This document shows positions 26,926 to 35,369 of a stretch of DNA of 64,000 nt, in pieces. Location: contig NZ_REFV01000007.1 in the NCBI RefSeq assembly GCF_003688895.1, positions 124,001 to 188,000 of the forward strand, written 5' to 3'. Position numbers and translations under genes: made by a program. Source of the DNA: Dokdonia sinensis (lineage in GTDB: Bacteria > Bacteroidota > Bacteroidia > Flavobacteriales > Flavobacteriaceae). The notes under the pieces are model-generated. The model had not been told where the DNA came from and ran no database searches. It was given only the letters and a program-made list of their open reading frames with translations. The first letter of the stretch is position 1, and each line of letters begins with the position of its first letter.

Positions 26926-28179
26926 TTAAAACTTCCTATCTGGATGAAAAGCATCAATCCCCATACTTAAAGATGCTTCATCTATAATTTCCTGCACTAA
27001 TTTCCCCGTACTCGGACCCAGACTCCAGCCCATCATCGCGTGCCCTGTGGCAATCGTAAGGTTTTTGCATTTCTCACTCTTACCTATAAAGGGCATCCCA
27101 TCTGGAGAAACAGGACGCAATCCGCAGGCGGCGTCACTTTTTTCTTCGGAGGTGACGTGTACGTTTGGGAAGTATTTTGATACACCTTCGGCGATGGAGT
27201 CTACACGTTTTTTGTTGATGCTGTGATTTATTCCCGCGATTTCCATTGTTCCCGCAAAACGGGTAAATCCATTCATAGGTGTGATGGCGACCTTAGCTTC
27301 GGCGAGAATAGAAGGGTAGGTAATTCCCGTTTCTTTTGTAGTCTGTATGCGATATCCTTTTCCTGCTTGAAGGAGTAGTTTGAGGTTTAGCTTTCGCGAA
27401 AGCGTACTCGTCCAACTCCCAGCCGCAAGGACAAATTCGTCTGCTTTTAATGTTTCTTTATTTGTAATGACGGAAGTAATTTTGCCATTATCAGTATTCA
27501 AATCCACAACCTTTTCCTCTTGCCGAATGATAACACCTTTCTTTAAAAGATGCGTTTTCATCTCCCTCATAAATTCACCCGGAGTAGTATGGTGGTCACA
27601 TTCAAAATAGGAAGCACCCACGATATCCAGCGTAGTATCTGGCATCATTTCTTGAACCTCCTTTGCCGAAATAGTGCGTGCAACAAGCCCTTCTTTTACT
27701 GCAATTTGGGCGAGTTCATCCTCGTGATGTAAGGCCTGTTCCGTCTTACAAAGCATTAGTAATCCTTTCTTCTCCAGCTGAAAATTAAAACCTTCCTCTT
27801 GCTTGATTTGGTGATACAAATCCCTGCCCAAAACCGCAATTTCCTTCATCACAGGAATAGATTTGCGTACGTGAGTCGCATTACAAGACCGATTAAAAGC
27901 CAGCGACCATTTTATAAAATCAGGATTCAATCGTGGCTTTATGTACAGCGGACTTTTAGGATTAAACATCCACTTTATCCCTTGCTTCATCACTCCAGGT
28001 GCTGCGAGCGGTACGAGGTGGCTGGGGGAAAGATATCCCGCATTTACATAGGAGGCTCCGCCATCCATTTTTGAGGCGTCAATCACGGTTACCTGATGTC
28101 CAGATTTTTCTAAAAAATAAGCACAGGAAAGACCAATGATGCCACCACCTACTACTATTATGTTTTTTTGAACTGCCAC
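26926..28179 (-). CDS. FAD-dependent D-amino-acid / D-hydroxyproline dehydrogenase (DadA-like)
   Basis: 417 residues with an N-terminal FAD-binding GGGIIGLSCAYFLEKSGHQVTVID and a C-terminal CGLRPVSPDGMPFIGK motif of the DadA/DAO family. In trans-4-hydroxyproline degradation the epimerase makes cis-4-hydroxy-D-proline, and this type of enzyme oxidises it to the pyrroline carboxylate. It is the last gene of the operon, 23 bp after the epimerase stop, which supports that role over a generic D-alanine dehydrogenase. A perfect palindrome at 27390 encodes STLSRKL next to the FAD domain. Confidence 0.9.
   Translation of the reverse strand: MAVQKNIIVVGGGIIGLSCAYFLEKSGHQVTVIDASKMDGGASYVNAGYLSPSHLVPLAAPGVMKQGIKWMFNPKSPLYIKPRLNPDFIKWSLAFNRSCNATHVRKSIPVMKEIAVLGRDLYHQIKQEEGFNFQLEKKGLLMLCKTEQALHHEDELAQIAVKEGLVARTISAKEVQEMMPDTTLDIVGASYFECDHHTTPGEFMREMKTHLLKKGVIIRQEEKVVDLNTDNGKITSVITNKETLKADEFVLAAGSWTSTLSRKLNLKLLLQAGKGYRIQTTKETGITYPSILAEAKVAITPMNGFTRFAGTMEIAGINHSINKKRVDSIAEGVSKYFPNVHVTSEEKSDAACGLRPVSPDGMPFIGKSEKCKNLTIATGHAMMGWSLGPSTGKLVQEIIDEASLSMGIDAFHPDRKF
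27390..27403. repeat. Interspersed palindrome in the DadA-like gene
   Basis: Perfect GCTTTCGCGAAAGC with a CGTA flank on one side. It reads LSRK. Confidence 0.9.
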
Positions 28180-28202
28180 TTATCTATAAATTACAGTCTT
28201 AA

Positions 28203-29207
28203 TTAGATCACCGAAAACCCAAACGCATACGGATCTTCTTCATCTATTGTGATTGTATTATGTCCATATACCCTCGCCCATCCCTGAATGCTCGGGATAA
28301 TGGCTTTATATACTCCTAAAGTCATTTCTTTTTCCACCCGTCCTACAAAAGTCGACCCTATAAAACTTTCGTGTACAAAAGGTTGTCCTATTTCTAGTTT
28401 TCCTCTAGCATACAATTGAGCCAGCCTCGCCGAAGTTCCCGTCCCACAGGGACTACGATCAATCGCTTTATCTCCATAAAAAACGGCATTGCGCCCGTCT
28501 GAAGTAATATCTATTGGGTTTCCTGTCCACAGCATATGAGTAACATCCTTTATAGTTGGATTTTCTGGGTGGATAAATTGATTGGGATATTTTTTATTAA
28601 TCAGTTCGCGCAGCACTTGGCTCAATGAAATTATCTCGCTTGCGCGAAAGTCATGAACGCCAGAAAAGTTCTCTTGAGGATCAACAATCGCATAATAATT
28701 CCCACCATAAGCAACGTCAAAAGTGATCTTGCCCAAAGTAGGACATTTGATGGTTAAATCCTTAGCCGCAAGAAAGGAAGGAACATTTGTGAGCTTTACC
28801 CAGTCTACCTTATCTCCAGTTTGCTGATAATCAATTTCTACAAGACCAGCGGGAGCTTCCATCCTGATTTTCCCTGGGGTTTTAGGTTTTACGATTCCTT
28901 CTTCTATAGCAATCGTAATCGTACCTATCGTACCGTGACCGCACATAGGGAGACAGCCGGAAGTCTCAATAAAGAGTATCGCAAAGTCATTTTTTGGATC
29001 GTGAGGTGGAAAAAGAATGCTCCCACTCATCATATCGTGACCGCGAGGCTCAAACATCAACCCTTTGCGTATCCAGTCGTACTCTTTGAGGAAATGTTGT
29101 CTTTTCTCACTCATTGTATTTCCTATGAGTTGTGGGCCTCCTTGTACTACAAGTCTCACAGGATTGCCACAAGTGTGGGCGTCTATGCAGGTGAAGGTGT
29201 GTTTCAT
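28203..29207 (-). CDS. 4-hydroxyproline 2-epimerase (proline-racemase fold)
   Basis: 334 residues from ATG 29207 (MKHTFTCIDAHTCGNPVR); an ATG at 29246 would add 13 residues encoded by a repeat. Both catalytic cysteines are present: Cys89 in MCGHGTIG and Cys near 253 in SPCGTGTSA. Having Cys at the first position argues for an epimerase and against trans-3-hydroxyproline dehydratase, which carries Thr or Ser there. It converts trans-4-hydroxy-L-proline to cis-4-hydroxy-D-proline. Neighbours encode the next three steps of the pathway. A palindrome variant (GCTTGCGCGAAAG) lies near 28638. Confidence 0.93.
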   Translation of the reverse strand: MKHTFTCIDAHTCGNPVRLVVQGGPQLIGNTMSEKRQHFLKEYDWIRKGLMFEPRGHDMMSGSILFPPHDPKNDFAILFIETSGCLPMCGHGTIGTITIAIEEGIVKPKTPGKIRMEAPAGLVEIDYQQTGDKVDWVKLTNVPSFLAAKDLTIKCPTLGKITFDVAYGGNYYAIVDPQENFSGVHDFRASEIISLSQVLRELINKKYPNQFIHPENPTIKDVTHMLWTGNPIDITSDGRNAVFYGDKAIDRSPCGTGTSARLAQLYARGKLEIGQPFVHESFIGSTFVGRVEKEMTLGVYKAIIPSIQGWARVYGHNTITIDEEDPYAFGFSVI

Positions 29208-29219
29208 AGTTTTATTAAA

Positions 29220-29245
29220 TTTCCGCGAAGGCGGAAATCTCATCA
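29220..29245. repeat. Third-family repeat upstream of the epimerase gene
   Basis: TTCCGCGAAGGCGGAA is followed by ATCTCATC, as in the clpP-trxA gap near 5589. It forms a short palindrome in the untranslated region of the operon. Confidence 0.75.
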
Positions 29246-29261
29246 AGGTTATACTAATTTT

Positions 29262-30971
29262 TTATTTTTTCTCCTTCTCAATCCACTCCCGAACCCGTCT
29301 ATCTAAAATAGCTAAAGTCACCGTACCTTGCTCCAGCACTATCTCGTGAAATTCTCGGATGTCAAATTGTGCTCCTAATTCTTCCTCGGCAAGTGTTCGT
29401 AGTTCTCTAATTTTGAGTTCGCCCATTTTGTAGGCAAGTGCTTGTCCGGGCCACGAGATATAGCGGTCTGTTTCTGTGTTTACTTCGTGTATGGACAGCG
29501 CTGTGTTTTGAGACATATAATCTACCACCTGCTGGCGGGTCCAGCCTTTGGCATGTATTCCAGTATCGACTACCAGACGGCAAGCGCGCCACATCTCGTA
29601 GGTGAGTTGGCCAAAACGCTCATAGGGCGTGGTGTACATTCCCATTTCGGCGGCGAGGTATTCACAGTAGAGTCCCCAGCCTTCGCCATACGCATTTACA
29701 TACATATTACGTCGAAATTGCGGTATGCTATCGCCCAATTCTTGTGTGAGCGAACCCTGTAAATGATGTCCAGGAACAGCCTCGTGTACGGTAAGCGCTG
29801 GCAATGTGTATAATGTCCGGCTTGGTAGGTCGTAAGTATTTACCCAATAATATCCTGGGCTTGTGCTGCCCTTTGCACTTCCTACGTAGCGACCTCCTGT
29901 ATATTTGGGAGCGATGGCATCTGGTACGGGGGCAACACCATAGGGTTTGCGAGGTAGTGTTTTGAAGAATCTAGGTAATTGCGCATCTGCTCGTTTTGCC
30001 ATATCCCGGGCAATCATTAAAAGTTCTTCTGGTGTTTTTGCATAAAATTGCTCGTCTGTACGCAGGAATTGTAGGAAATCTGCAAAGGAGCCTTTAAAGT
30101 TTACCTCCTTGATAATGTCCTCCATTTGCGCTTTGATACGGGCAACTTCGGATAATCCTTTGTTATGAATTTCGTCTGCGGTTATGTCTAGCGTTGTGTA
30201 ATAGTTGATGCGGTTTTGATAGTATTCCTTGCCGTTTGGCGTGTCAGATACGCCTATGGATGTTCGTGTTTTTGGGAAATATTCTGTTTCAAAGAAGGTC
30301 TTTACTTTCTTGAAGGAAGGAACCACGCTCTTTTCTATAGCCACTTTTGCTTGAGCGAGAAGTGAATCTTTTTGCTTTCGCGAAAGCGTACTCGGCAATG
30401 TCAGAAAAGGCTCATAATAAAAGCTCGTTTTATGATCGTCTACAATCTGAGAGTCGTAGGTGCTTTCATAACCGTTAAATATAACGCGAGGTTGCGACAT
30501 TCCTTTTTCTAATCCTTCGCGTAGCAAGGGCAAATACTGCTCGACTACATCTGGAAGCGCATTGAGTCTGTTGAGATAGGATTTTGCTTGCTCGTAACTT
30601 GTGATGGGGCGTACCATATAATTCCAACTACTATGAAATCCAGAGTCAGACAACAGCGGATTCAGATAGCTTTCATATTCAAAATAATCTATGGTTTCCT
30701 GCAGTCTGAATTTGAGCAATTCTAGCGATATCGATTCTGTTTCGGTCAATGATTCTGGCGAGATGGCGTTTAATGTTGCAAGTTGCGCTTTCGCAAAAGC
30801 GGCATCATCTTCAAACACCTTTTTTGAAAACAGTCCCATAGGGTACTTCCCATAGTCCACACTATTTCGGTTTTGAACCGTATCAATTACTGCCGAAAGT
30901 CGCTCCGAGGCCGTCTGCGCCGAAAGTGGAAGAAAAAATAGTGCTAGCAAAAAGGTATTGACTGCTTTCAT
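29262..30971 (-). CDS. Secreted DUF885 family metallopeptidase-like protein
   Basis: 569 residues with a signal peptide (MKAVNTFLLALFFLPLSAQ). The family hallmark HEAVPGHHLQG with the downstream Glu-rich AYGEGWGLYCEYLAAEMG gives a plausible zinc site (His, Glu, His and a distal Glu). DUF885 proteins behave as metallocarboxypeptidase or dipeptidase-like enzymes in the few studied cases. Here it sits inside the hydroxyproline operon, so cutting hydroxyproline-containing peptides outside the cytoplasm is a reasonable guess. It holds a perfect palindrome (30374-30387, TLSRKQ) and a variant near 30787 (AFAKAQ). Confidence 0.85.
   Translation of the reverse strand: MKAVNTFLLALFFLPLSAQTASERLSAVIDTVQNRNSVDYGKYPMGLFSKKVFEDDAAFAKAQLATLNAISPESLTETESISLELLKFRLQETIDYFEYESYLNPLLSDSGFHSSWNYMVRPITSYEQAKSYLNRLNALPDVVEQYLPLLREGLEKGMSQPRVIFNGYESTYDSQIVDDHKTSFYYEPFLTLPSTLSRKQKDSLLAQAKVAIEKSVVPSFKKVKTFFETEYFPKTRTSIGVSDTPNGKEYYQNRINYYTTLDITADEIHNKGLSEVARIKAQMEDIIKEVNFKGSFADFLQFLRTDEQFYAKTPEELLMIARDMAKRADAQLPRFFKTLPRKPYGVAPVPDAIAPKYTGGRYVGSAKGSTSPGYYWVNTYDLPSRTLYTLPALTVHEAVPGHHLQGSLTQELGDSIPQFRRNMYVNAYGEGWGLYCEYLAAEMGMYTTPYERFGQLTYEMWRACRLVVDTGIHAKGWTRQQVVDYMSQNTALSIHEVNTETDRYISWPGQALAYKMGELKIRELRTLAEEELGAQFDIREFHEIVLEQGTVTLAILDRRVREWIEKEKK
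30374..30387. repeat. Interspersed palindrome in the DUF885 gene
   Basis: Perfect GCTTTCGCGAAAGC, LSRK frame. Confidence 0.9.
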
Positions 30972-30981
30972 AATATTGATA

Positions 30982-32481
30982 TTATTTTAAATACTCTGGT
31001 AACAGCGCTTCAGGAAAATCCTGAAAACTAAACGGACGTACCCAGCGCAGGATGCTATGATTCCCCACCGCCGTAAACCGGCTGTCTGTACTCGCAGGAT
31101 AAGGACCACCGTGTGTCATTGCATCCTCCACGGCAACTCCTGTGGGAACACCATTAAAAATAATACGACCCACTTTTTCTTGTAACCCTGTTGTGATTTC
31201 TTGTAATTCATTTAATTCTTCATCTTCGGCAATCAGGGTTGCCGTGAGCTGTCCTTCTAAGGTGTGAATAATTTTGAGGAGCTCATCTGTATCTTGCGAC
31301 TGAACAACGAGCGAGAAAGGGCCAAAAACCTCTTGCTGTAAGGTGGAATTCTTAAGAAAATGCTTTCCAGAAACTGTTGCTATTTGTGCTTGAGCCATAT
31401 TATCTCCCGATGCATTCTGGGTGGTAGCAACTATTTTTAAGCCCTCTTGAGATTGCATTTCCTGAGTATTTTTTACGTATGTTTTTACAATGTTGGGACC
31501 TAACATACATTGTGCATCTAGCGCGGCGGTCTTATCTGCAAGATCTTGAACAAAGGCGGTTGTTTCGTCGCTCACTACTGTAAGAATGAGTCCTGGGTTT
31601 GTACAAAATTGTCCTGCGCCCATCGTAATGGAACCTGCATAGGTTTCGGCAAGTTCGGCACCTCTTTTTTTGATGGCTTTTGTGGTAATTATGACGGGAT
31701 TGATGCTACCCATTTCGGCAAAAACCGGGATGGGGGAATCCCGTTTTGCTGCCAAATTGAACAGCGCCCTCCCGCCTTTATGACTTCCTGTAAAACCAAC
31801 CGCTTTTATGGCTGGATGTTTTACGAGTTGTTCTCCCACTTCAATCCCAGAACTGTTTAGATTTGAGAAAACTCCATCTGGAATATCGCAAGATTGCGCC
31901 GCTTTTGTAATTGCTGTGGCAATCATTTCTCCTGTTCCTGAATGCATAGGGTGTGACTTTACAATTACGGGACACCCAGAAGCAAGGGCACTAGCCGTGT
32001 CTCCTCCTGCTGTAGAAAATGCCAATGGGAAATTACTAGCTCCAAAAACGGCAATAGGTCCGATAGGGATCAAGGCTTTTCTAAGCCCATTGTTTTCTCC
32101 AGTCTTGGTGGGGTTGCGCCAGTCGTCATTTTCTACAAGGTCTGCAAACATTCTGAGTTGGCCCAGGGTGCGTCCTCGCTCTCCATTAGCCCTTCCTTCT
32201 GGCAATGCACTTTCGGTAGTGTACATCTGGATGAGCGATTCGCCTAGTGCTTCAATTTCGGAGGCAATGGTTCTTAAAAATTTGGCACGTTCAGTACCTG
32301 TAGTTTTGGAATAGGAAGTGAAGGCATCTTTTGCTTTTGCGCAAGCGGTATCAATTTCCGATTGCGTCGCTTCGTGGAATGTAGTAGGATTAGTAGCGTT
32401 TGTTTTTGGATTTATAGTGTGATAGGTCTTTGAGCCTTGGGCACTTTGATTAAAACCTATTTGATTTTTTCCTGTTATCAT
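30982..32481 (-). CDS. 2,5-dioxovalerate (alpha-ketoglutarate semialdehyde) dehydrogenase
   Basis: 499-residue NAD(P)-dependent aldehyde dehydrogenase with the nucleotide-binding GASNFPLAFS and VGFTGSHKGG segments, Glu in FAEMGSINPV and the catalytic Cys in GAGQFCTNPG. The GSINPV and QFCTNPGL pattern is that of the alpha-ketoglutarate semialdehyde branch. It performs the last step of hydroxyproline degradation, giving 2-oxoglutarate. The DUF1272 gene upstream overlaps its start by 4 bp (ATGA), and the DUF885 gene follows after 10 bp. A weak palindrome variant lies near 32336. Confidence 0.93.
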   Translation of the reverse strand: MITGKNQIGFNQSAQGSKTYHTINPKTNATNPTTFHEATQSEIDTACAKAKDAFTSYSKTTGTERAKFLRTIASEIEALGESLIQMYTTESALPEGRANGERGRTLGQLRMFADLVENDDWRNPTKTGENNGLRKALIPIGPIAVFGASNFPLAFSTAGGDTASALASGCPVIVKSHPMHSGTGEMIATAITKAAQSCDIPDGVFSNLNSSGIEVGEQLVKHPAIKAVGFTGSHKGGRALFNLAAKRDSPIPVFAEMGSINPVIITTKAIKKRGAELAETYAGSITMGAGQFCTNPGLILTVVSDETTAFVQDLADKTAALDAQCMLGPNIVKTYVKNTQEMQSQEGLKIVATTQNASGDNMAQAQIATVSGKHFLKNSTLQQEVFGPFSLVVQSQDTDELLKIIHTLEGQLTATLIAEDEELNELQEITTGLQEKVGRIIFNGVPTGVAVEDAMTHGGPYPASTDSRFTAVGNHSILRWVRPFSFQDFPEALLPEYLK

Positions 32482-32741
32482 AAGTTGTGTTTCTTTTTAT
32501 GTGCCTCTATATCTACGGGCTTGTAAACCCGCTTCGTCGAAACGGGATATTTTTCTAGTAATTCTTTTGGTCTAACGGGTCTCCTTTCAAAACCACCACC
32601 GCAATTAGGGCAAATTTTGCGTAAAACATTTTCCACACAGTCCTTGCAAAACGTACATTCAAACGTACATATCATTGCCTCTGTTGAATCGTAGGGTAAT
32701 GATTTGTCACAATGTTCACAAGAGGGTCTTATCTCTAACAT
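32478..32741 (-). CDS. DUF1272 zinc-ribbon protein
   Basis: 87 residues. Eight cysteines in CEHC, CTFECTFCKDC and CPNC form two probable zinc knuckles, matching DUF1272 (MLEIRPSCEHCDKSLP at the start is typical). Function unknown. It overlaps the dehydrogenase by 4 bp, so the two are translationally coupled. Its presence in a hydroxyproline operon is unusual and may indicate only shared regulation. The basic C-terminus (RVYKPVDIEAHKKKHNL) could bind nucleic acid, but that is speculation. Confidence 0.85.
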   Translation of the reverse strand: MLEIRPSCEHCDKSLPYDSTEAMICTFECTFCKDCVENVLRKICPNCGGGFERRPVRPKELLEKYPVSTKRVYKPVDIEAHKKKHNL

Positions 32742-32791
32742 TATAGATTAAATTTCTCGTTCCTCCGCCCCAAAGAGTGGAGAAGTGAATC

Positions 32792-33703
32792 TTACAGATT
32801 TTTATAATCGGGTAACGTTGGTCTATTCTTAATTCCAGTTTTTATGACTGAAAGCACGTGCTCACGTTCTGCACCAGATAATGGAAGTCGAGGTGCACGA
32901 ACTGTTTCTGTGCCGATTCCCGTGTGGACTTCTGCCAGTTTTATGTTTTGTACTAATTTCGGGTTTATATCTAACTCTAGCAAGGGAAGGAACCATCTGT
33001 ATATTTCTAGTGCTTCTTTGATCTTTCCAGCTTTTTGAAGTTCGTAAATCGCAACTGTTTCTGCTGGAAATGCGCATACAAGTCCTGCAACCCATCCGTC
33101 TGCACCCATAAGTAATGACTCTAATGCGAGCGTGTCTACACCTGTCATAATTTTGAGCCTATCGCCAAAGTTGTTTTTGATACGCGTCACATTTGAGATA
33201 TCCCGAGTACTTTCTTTTACGGCTTGAATATTATCGCACTTAAGCAGGTCGTCAAACATATCCAGCGTGACTTCAATCTTATAATCTACAGGGTTGTTGT
33301 ATACCATAATGGGTAGGTCCGTACTATTTGCCACTGCTTTAAAATACGTGACCACTTCGTGATCGCCCGCTTTGTAGCGCATAGGAGGCAACATCATTAA
33401 ACCTGTTGCTCCATCATCTTGCGCCTTTTGAGCGGCGGCAATGGCGCCCTTAGTCGTTTGCTCTGCAATGTTTATGAGCACAGGCACTTTACCATTTACA
33501 AGTTTTACAGTCTCTGTAGTTAGAGTCCTTTTCTCGTGATCTTCCAGTGTACTGGCTTCTCCTAATGTTCCGCCCAGGACGATCCCGTGAACTCCAGCGT
33601 CTAACTGTGCTTTTATATTTACGGCAAACATATCTAGGTCTAACTCGTCGTTATCTGTAAATTTTGTGGTTACTGCGGGCATCACGCCTTTCCATTGTAT
33701 CAT
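32792..33703 (-). CDS. Pyrroline-4-hydroxy-2-carboxylate deaminase (DapA superfamily)
   Basis: 303 residues from ATG 33703 (MIQWKGVMPAVTTKFTDN); an upstream ATG adds 21 atypical residues. DapA-family features include GTLGEASTLEDHEK, VYNNP (Tyr) and the Schiff-base lysine in QAVKESTRD near residue 163. In the bacterial hydroxyproline pathway a DapA relative deaminates the pyrroline to 2-oxoglutarate semialdehyde. Operon position with epimerase, D-amino-acid dehydrogenase and semialdehyde dehydrogenase supports this over lysine biosynthesis. It is the first gene of the operon, controlled from the divergent region next to araC. Confidence 0.92.
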   Translation of the reverse strand: MIQWKGVMPAVTTKFTDNDELDLDMFAVNIKAQLDAGVHGIVLGGTLGEASTLEDHEKRTLTTETVKLVNGKVPVLINIAEQTTKGAIAAAQKAQDDGATGLMMLPPMRYKAGDHEVVTYFKAVANSTDLPIMVYNNPVDYKIEVTLDMFDDLLKCDNIQAVKESTRDISNVTRIKNNFGDRLKIMTGVDTLALESLLMGADGWVAGLVCAFPAETVAIYELQKAGKIKEALEIYRWFLPLLELDINPKLVQNIKLAEVHTGIGTETVRAPRLPLSGAEREHVLSVIKTGIKNRPTLPDYKNL

Positions 33704-33741
33704 AGTGTAAAATGTAAATTTTGTTGGTAGGTTTTCTATGT

Positions 33742-33749
33742 CAAAAATA
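33742..33749 (-). promoter_or_regulatory. -7 element of the hydroxyproline operon promoter
   Basis: The reverse complement reads TATTTTTG, 39 bp before the DapA-like start. The direct repeats at 33779-33808 lie just upstream of it. Confidence 0.5.
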
Positions 33750-33778
33750 GTAGTTCGAGGTTTCAATCTTTCCCCTCC

Positions 33779-33808
33779 AATTATCCATTACTATGCGTAA
33801 ATTATCCA
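33779..33808. promoter_or_regulatory. Direct repeats AATTATCCA spaced 21 bp (candidate AraC-regulator operator)
   Basis: Two identical 9-bp units start at 33779 and 33800, exactly two helical turns apart. They lie between the divergent operon and regulator, upstream of both -7 elements. AraC-type dimers commonly bind such direct repeats. Confidence 0.65.
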
Positions 33809-33844
33809 AAAATCAACTATAGTGTTCTTATTGAGTTAAAAAAG

Positions 33845-33852
33845 TATCTTTG
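33845..33852 (+). promoter_or_regulatory. -7 element of the AraC-type regulator gene
   Basis: TATCTTTG ends 4 bp before the GTG start, predicting a leaderless message. Confidence 0.5.
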
Positions 33853-33856
33853 ATGC

Positions 33857-34681
33857 GTGAAAGTTCTGCCTTTTAAAATACCCAAACCCTCAAACGCTGC
33901 ACTACTATTTCAAGTAGATAGTGGGTCGTTGTATGGTTTTTTACATCAACATAAAGAGGTGCAGATAAGCTTGATTATAAAGGGAGAAGGAACGCTTTTA
34001 GTAGGTGATGCGGTGCATACGTACCGCGCGGGAGATGTTATCATCATAGGTGGGCAGCAACCCCACGTTTTTCGCAATACAGATACTTCGGCGATGATGC
34101 ATTCTGTTTTTTTTAGTGTTGAGGCCTTCGGCGATTTGTTTTTACAATTAGATGAAGGGAAGGGGATTGGGGATTTTTATGCTTTCGCGAAAGCGGGCTT
34201 TAAAACAACCACCACACCAGCTCTAAATATATTATTTCAGAGTATCGCAAGTGCTCAAGGAATGCACAAGCTGAAACATTTTATTGATTTAGTCGCAGTC
34301 CTTCAGGTGGCCAAAGGGGAACATCTTTCTCAATTTGTGCAGGATAAAATGCTTTCCGAAAAAGAGGGTAAAAAAATGAGCGCAATTTTTGAATATTCGC
34401 TAGAGAACTATCGAAGACAAATTACCTTAAATGACGTTGCCGAAGTTGCCACAATGACGCCCAATGCCTTCTGCAAGTACTTTAAGAAAAGAACGAATAA
34501 AACCTACTTCCGGTTTCTTATGGAGTTGCGTGTAGAGAAATCCTGTGAGTTGCTACTTACCAGTAAAGAACTCCCCGTCGCAGTAGTTGCAGAACAATCT
34601 GGATTCCAGACATTATCTCATTTTAATCGCACTTTTAAAGAGTTAAAAGGAACGGTGCCAACGCAGTTTAGAGGTCAATAG
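33857..34681 (+). CDS. AraC-family transcriptional regulator of the hydroxyproline operon
   Basis: 274 residues from GTG 33857; the only nearby ATG is out of frame. An N-terminal cupin sensor domain (about 20-110, QISLIIKGEGTLLVGDAVHTYRAGDVIIIGGQQPHVF) precedes a C-terminal pair of helix-turn-helix units (about 185-274, NDVAEVATMTPNAFCKYFKKRTNKTYFRFLMELRVEKSC and PVAVVAEQSGFQTLSHFNRTFK). It is divergent from the operon, with direct repeats between them, so it probably senses hydroxyproline or an intermediate. A perfect palindrome (34181-34194) encodes AFAKA in the linker after the cupin. Confidence 0.9.
   Translation: MKVLPFKIPKPSNAALLFQVDSGSLYGFLHQHKEVQISLIIKGEGTLLVGDAVHTYRAGDVIIIGGQQPHVFRNTDTSAMMHSVFFSVEAFGDLFLQLDEGKGIGDFYAFAKAGFKTTTTPALNILFQSIASAQGMHKLKHFIDLVAVLQVAKGEHLSQFVQDKMLSEKEGKKMSAIFEYSLENYRRQITLNDVAEVATMTPNAFCKYFKKRTNKTYFRFLMELRVEKSCELLLTSKELPVAVVAEQSGFQTLSHFNRTFKELKGTVPTQFRGQ
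34181..34194. repeat. Interspersed palindrome in the AraC-type gene
   Basis: Perfect GCTTTCGCGAAAGC, AFAKA frame, between sensor and DNA-binding domains. Confidence 0.9.
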
Positions 34682-34820
34682 TGTTCTATTTTTCTGATAC
34701 AATTACATTATACCTCAAATGTTAAATCTTTTCTGAAAATCTTAAGATTTAAAAAGGTAGGTGATTTTGTTTAACGTTTATCTTTACGCGGTATACTGAT
34801 CACCAATCAATACTTACCTT

Positions 34821-35369
34821 ATGATAGATACTCCTTTACGTATTTTAATTGTAGAAGACCTTGTGTCGGATGCATTTTTAGTTCAGAAACAGATCAAGAA
34901 ATTTTGTAGCAATGCAGAAATTAGTATTTCAGATAAAGAGCTGTCTCTTTCTGTGGCACTCAAACAAATGGTGCCAGACATTGTGATAAGTGATTTTAAC
35001 CTTGTAGGGTTTACAGGTTTTGATGTAATAAAAGCTGTAAAAGAATTTAACAAGGAAATCCCTGTTATTATTATTACTGGAAACCTTAACAATGAGGAAA
35101 AGGCCGCTAGACTTATTATGGAAGGCGCATCAGCATTTTTTCTTAAGGAAAATCTTTCTAATCTTAGTGAAAAACTAGAGCCCCTTTTCCAGAGATTCAT
35201 ACAGGAAAAGCAGGAGCTTATGGAGCGTTTACAGCGCCAGCACGACAAGGAAGCCAAGGCAAAAGAGCTTTCTGATTTTTTGAGAGAGTATGATTATGAA
35301 GCTGCCGAAGATAAAATGGCGTTAGAGTCTTTTAAAGACAAAGTCCTTAAATTCCTCTCTTTTCGTTAA
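34821..35369 (+). CDS. Response regulator without DNA-binding domain
   Basis: 182 residues. A receiver domain at 1-125 has the acidic pocket (VED), phospho-acceptor Asp58 (VISDFN) and the Thr and Lys signature positions (IIITGN, FFLKE). A helical, charged tail from about 130 (QEKQELMERLQRQHDKEAKAKELSDF) replaces an output domain. It may dimerise or act on the kinase encoded next. The stop and the next start overlap (TAATG), so translation is coupled. Confidence 0.9.
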   Translation: MIDTPLRILIVEDLVSDAFLVQKQIKKFCSNAEISISDKELSLSVALKQMVPDIVISDFNLVGFTGFDVIKAVKEFNKEIPVIIITGNLNNEEKAARLIMEGASAFFLKENLSNLSEKLEPLFQRFIQEKQELMERLQRQHDKEAKAKELSDFLREYDYEAAEDKMALESFKDKVLKFLSFR

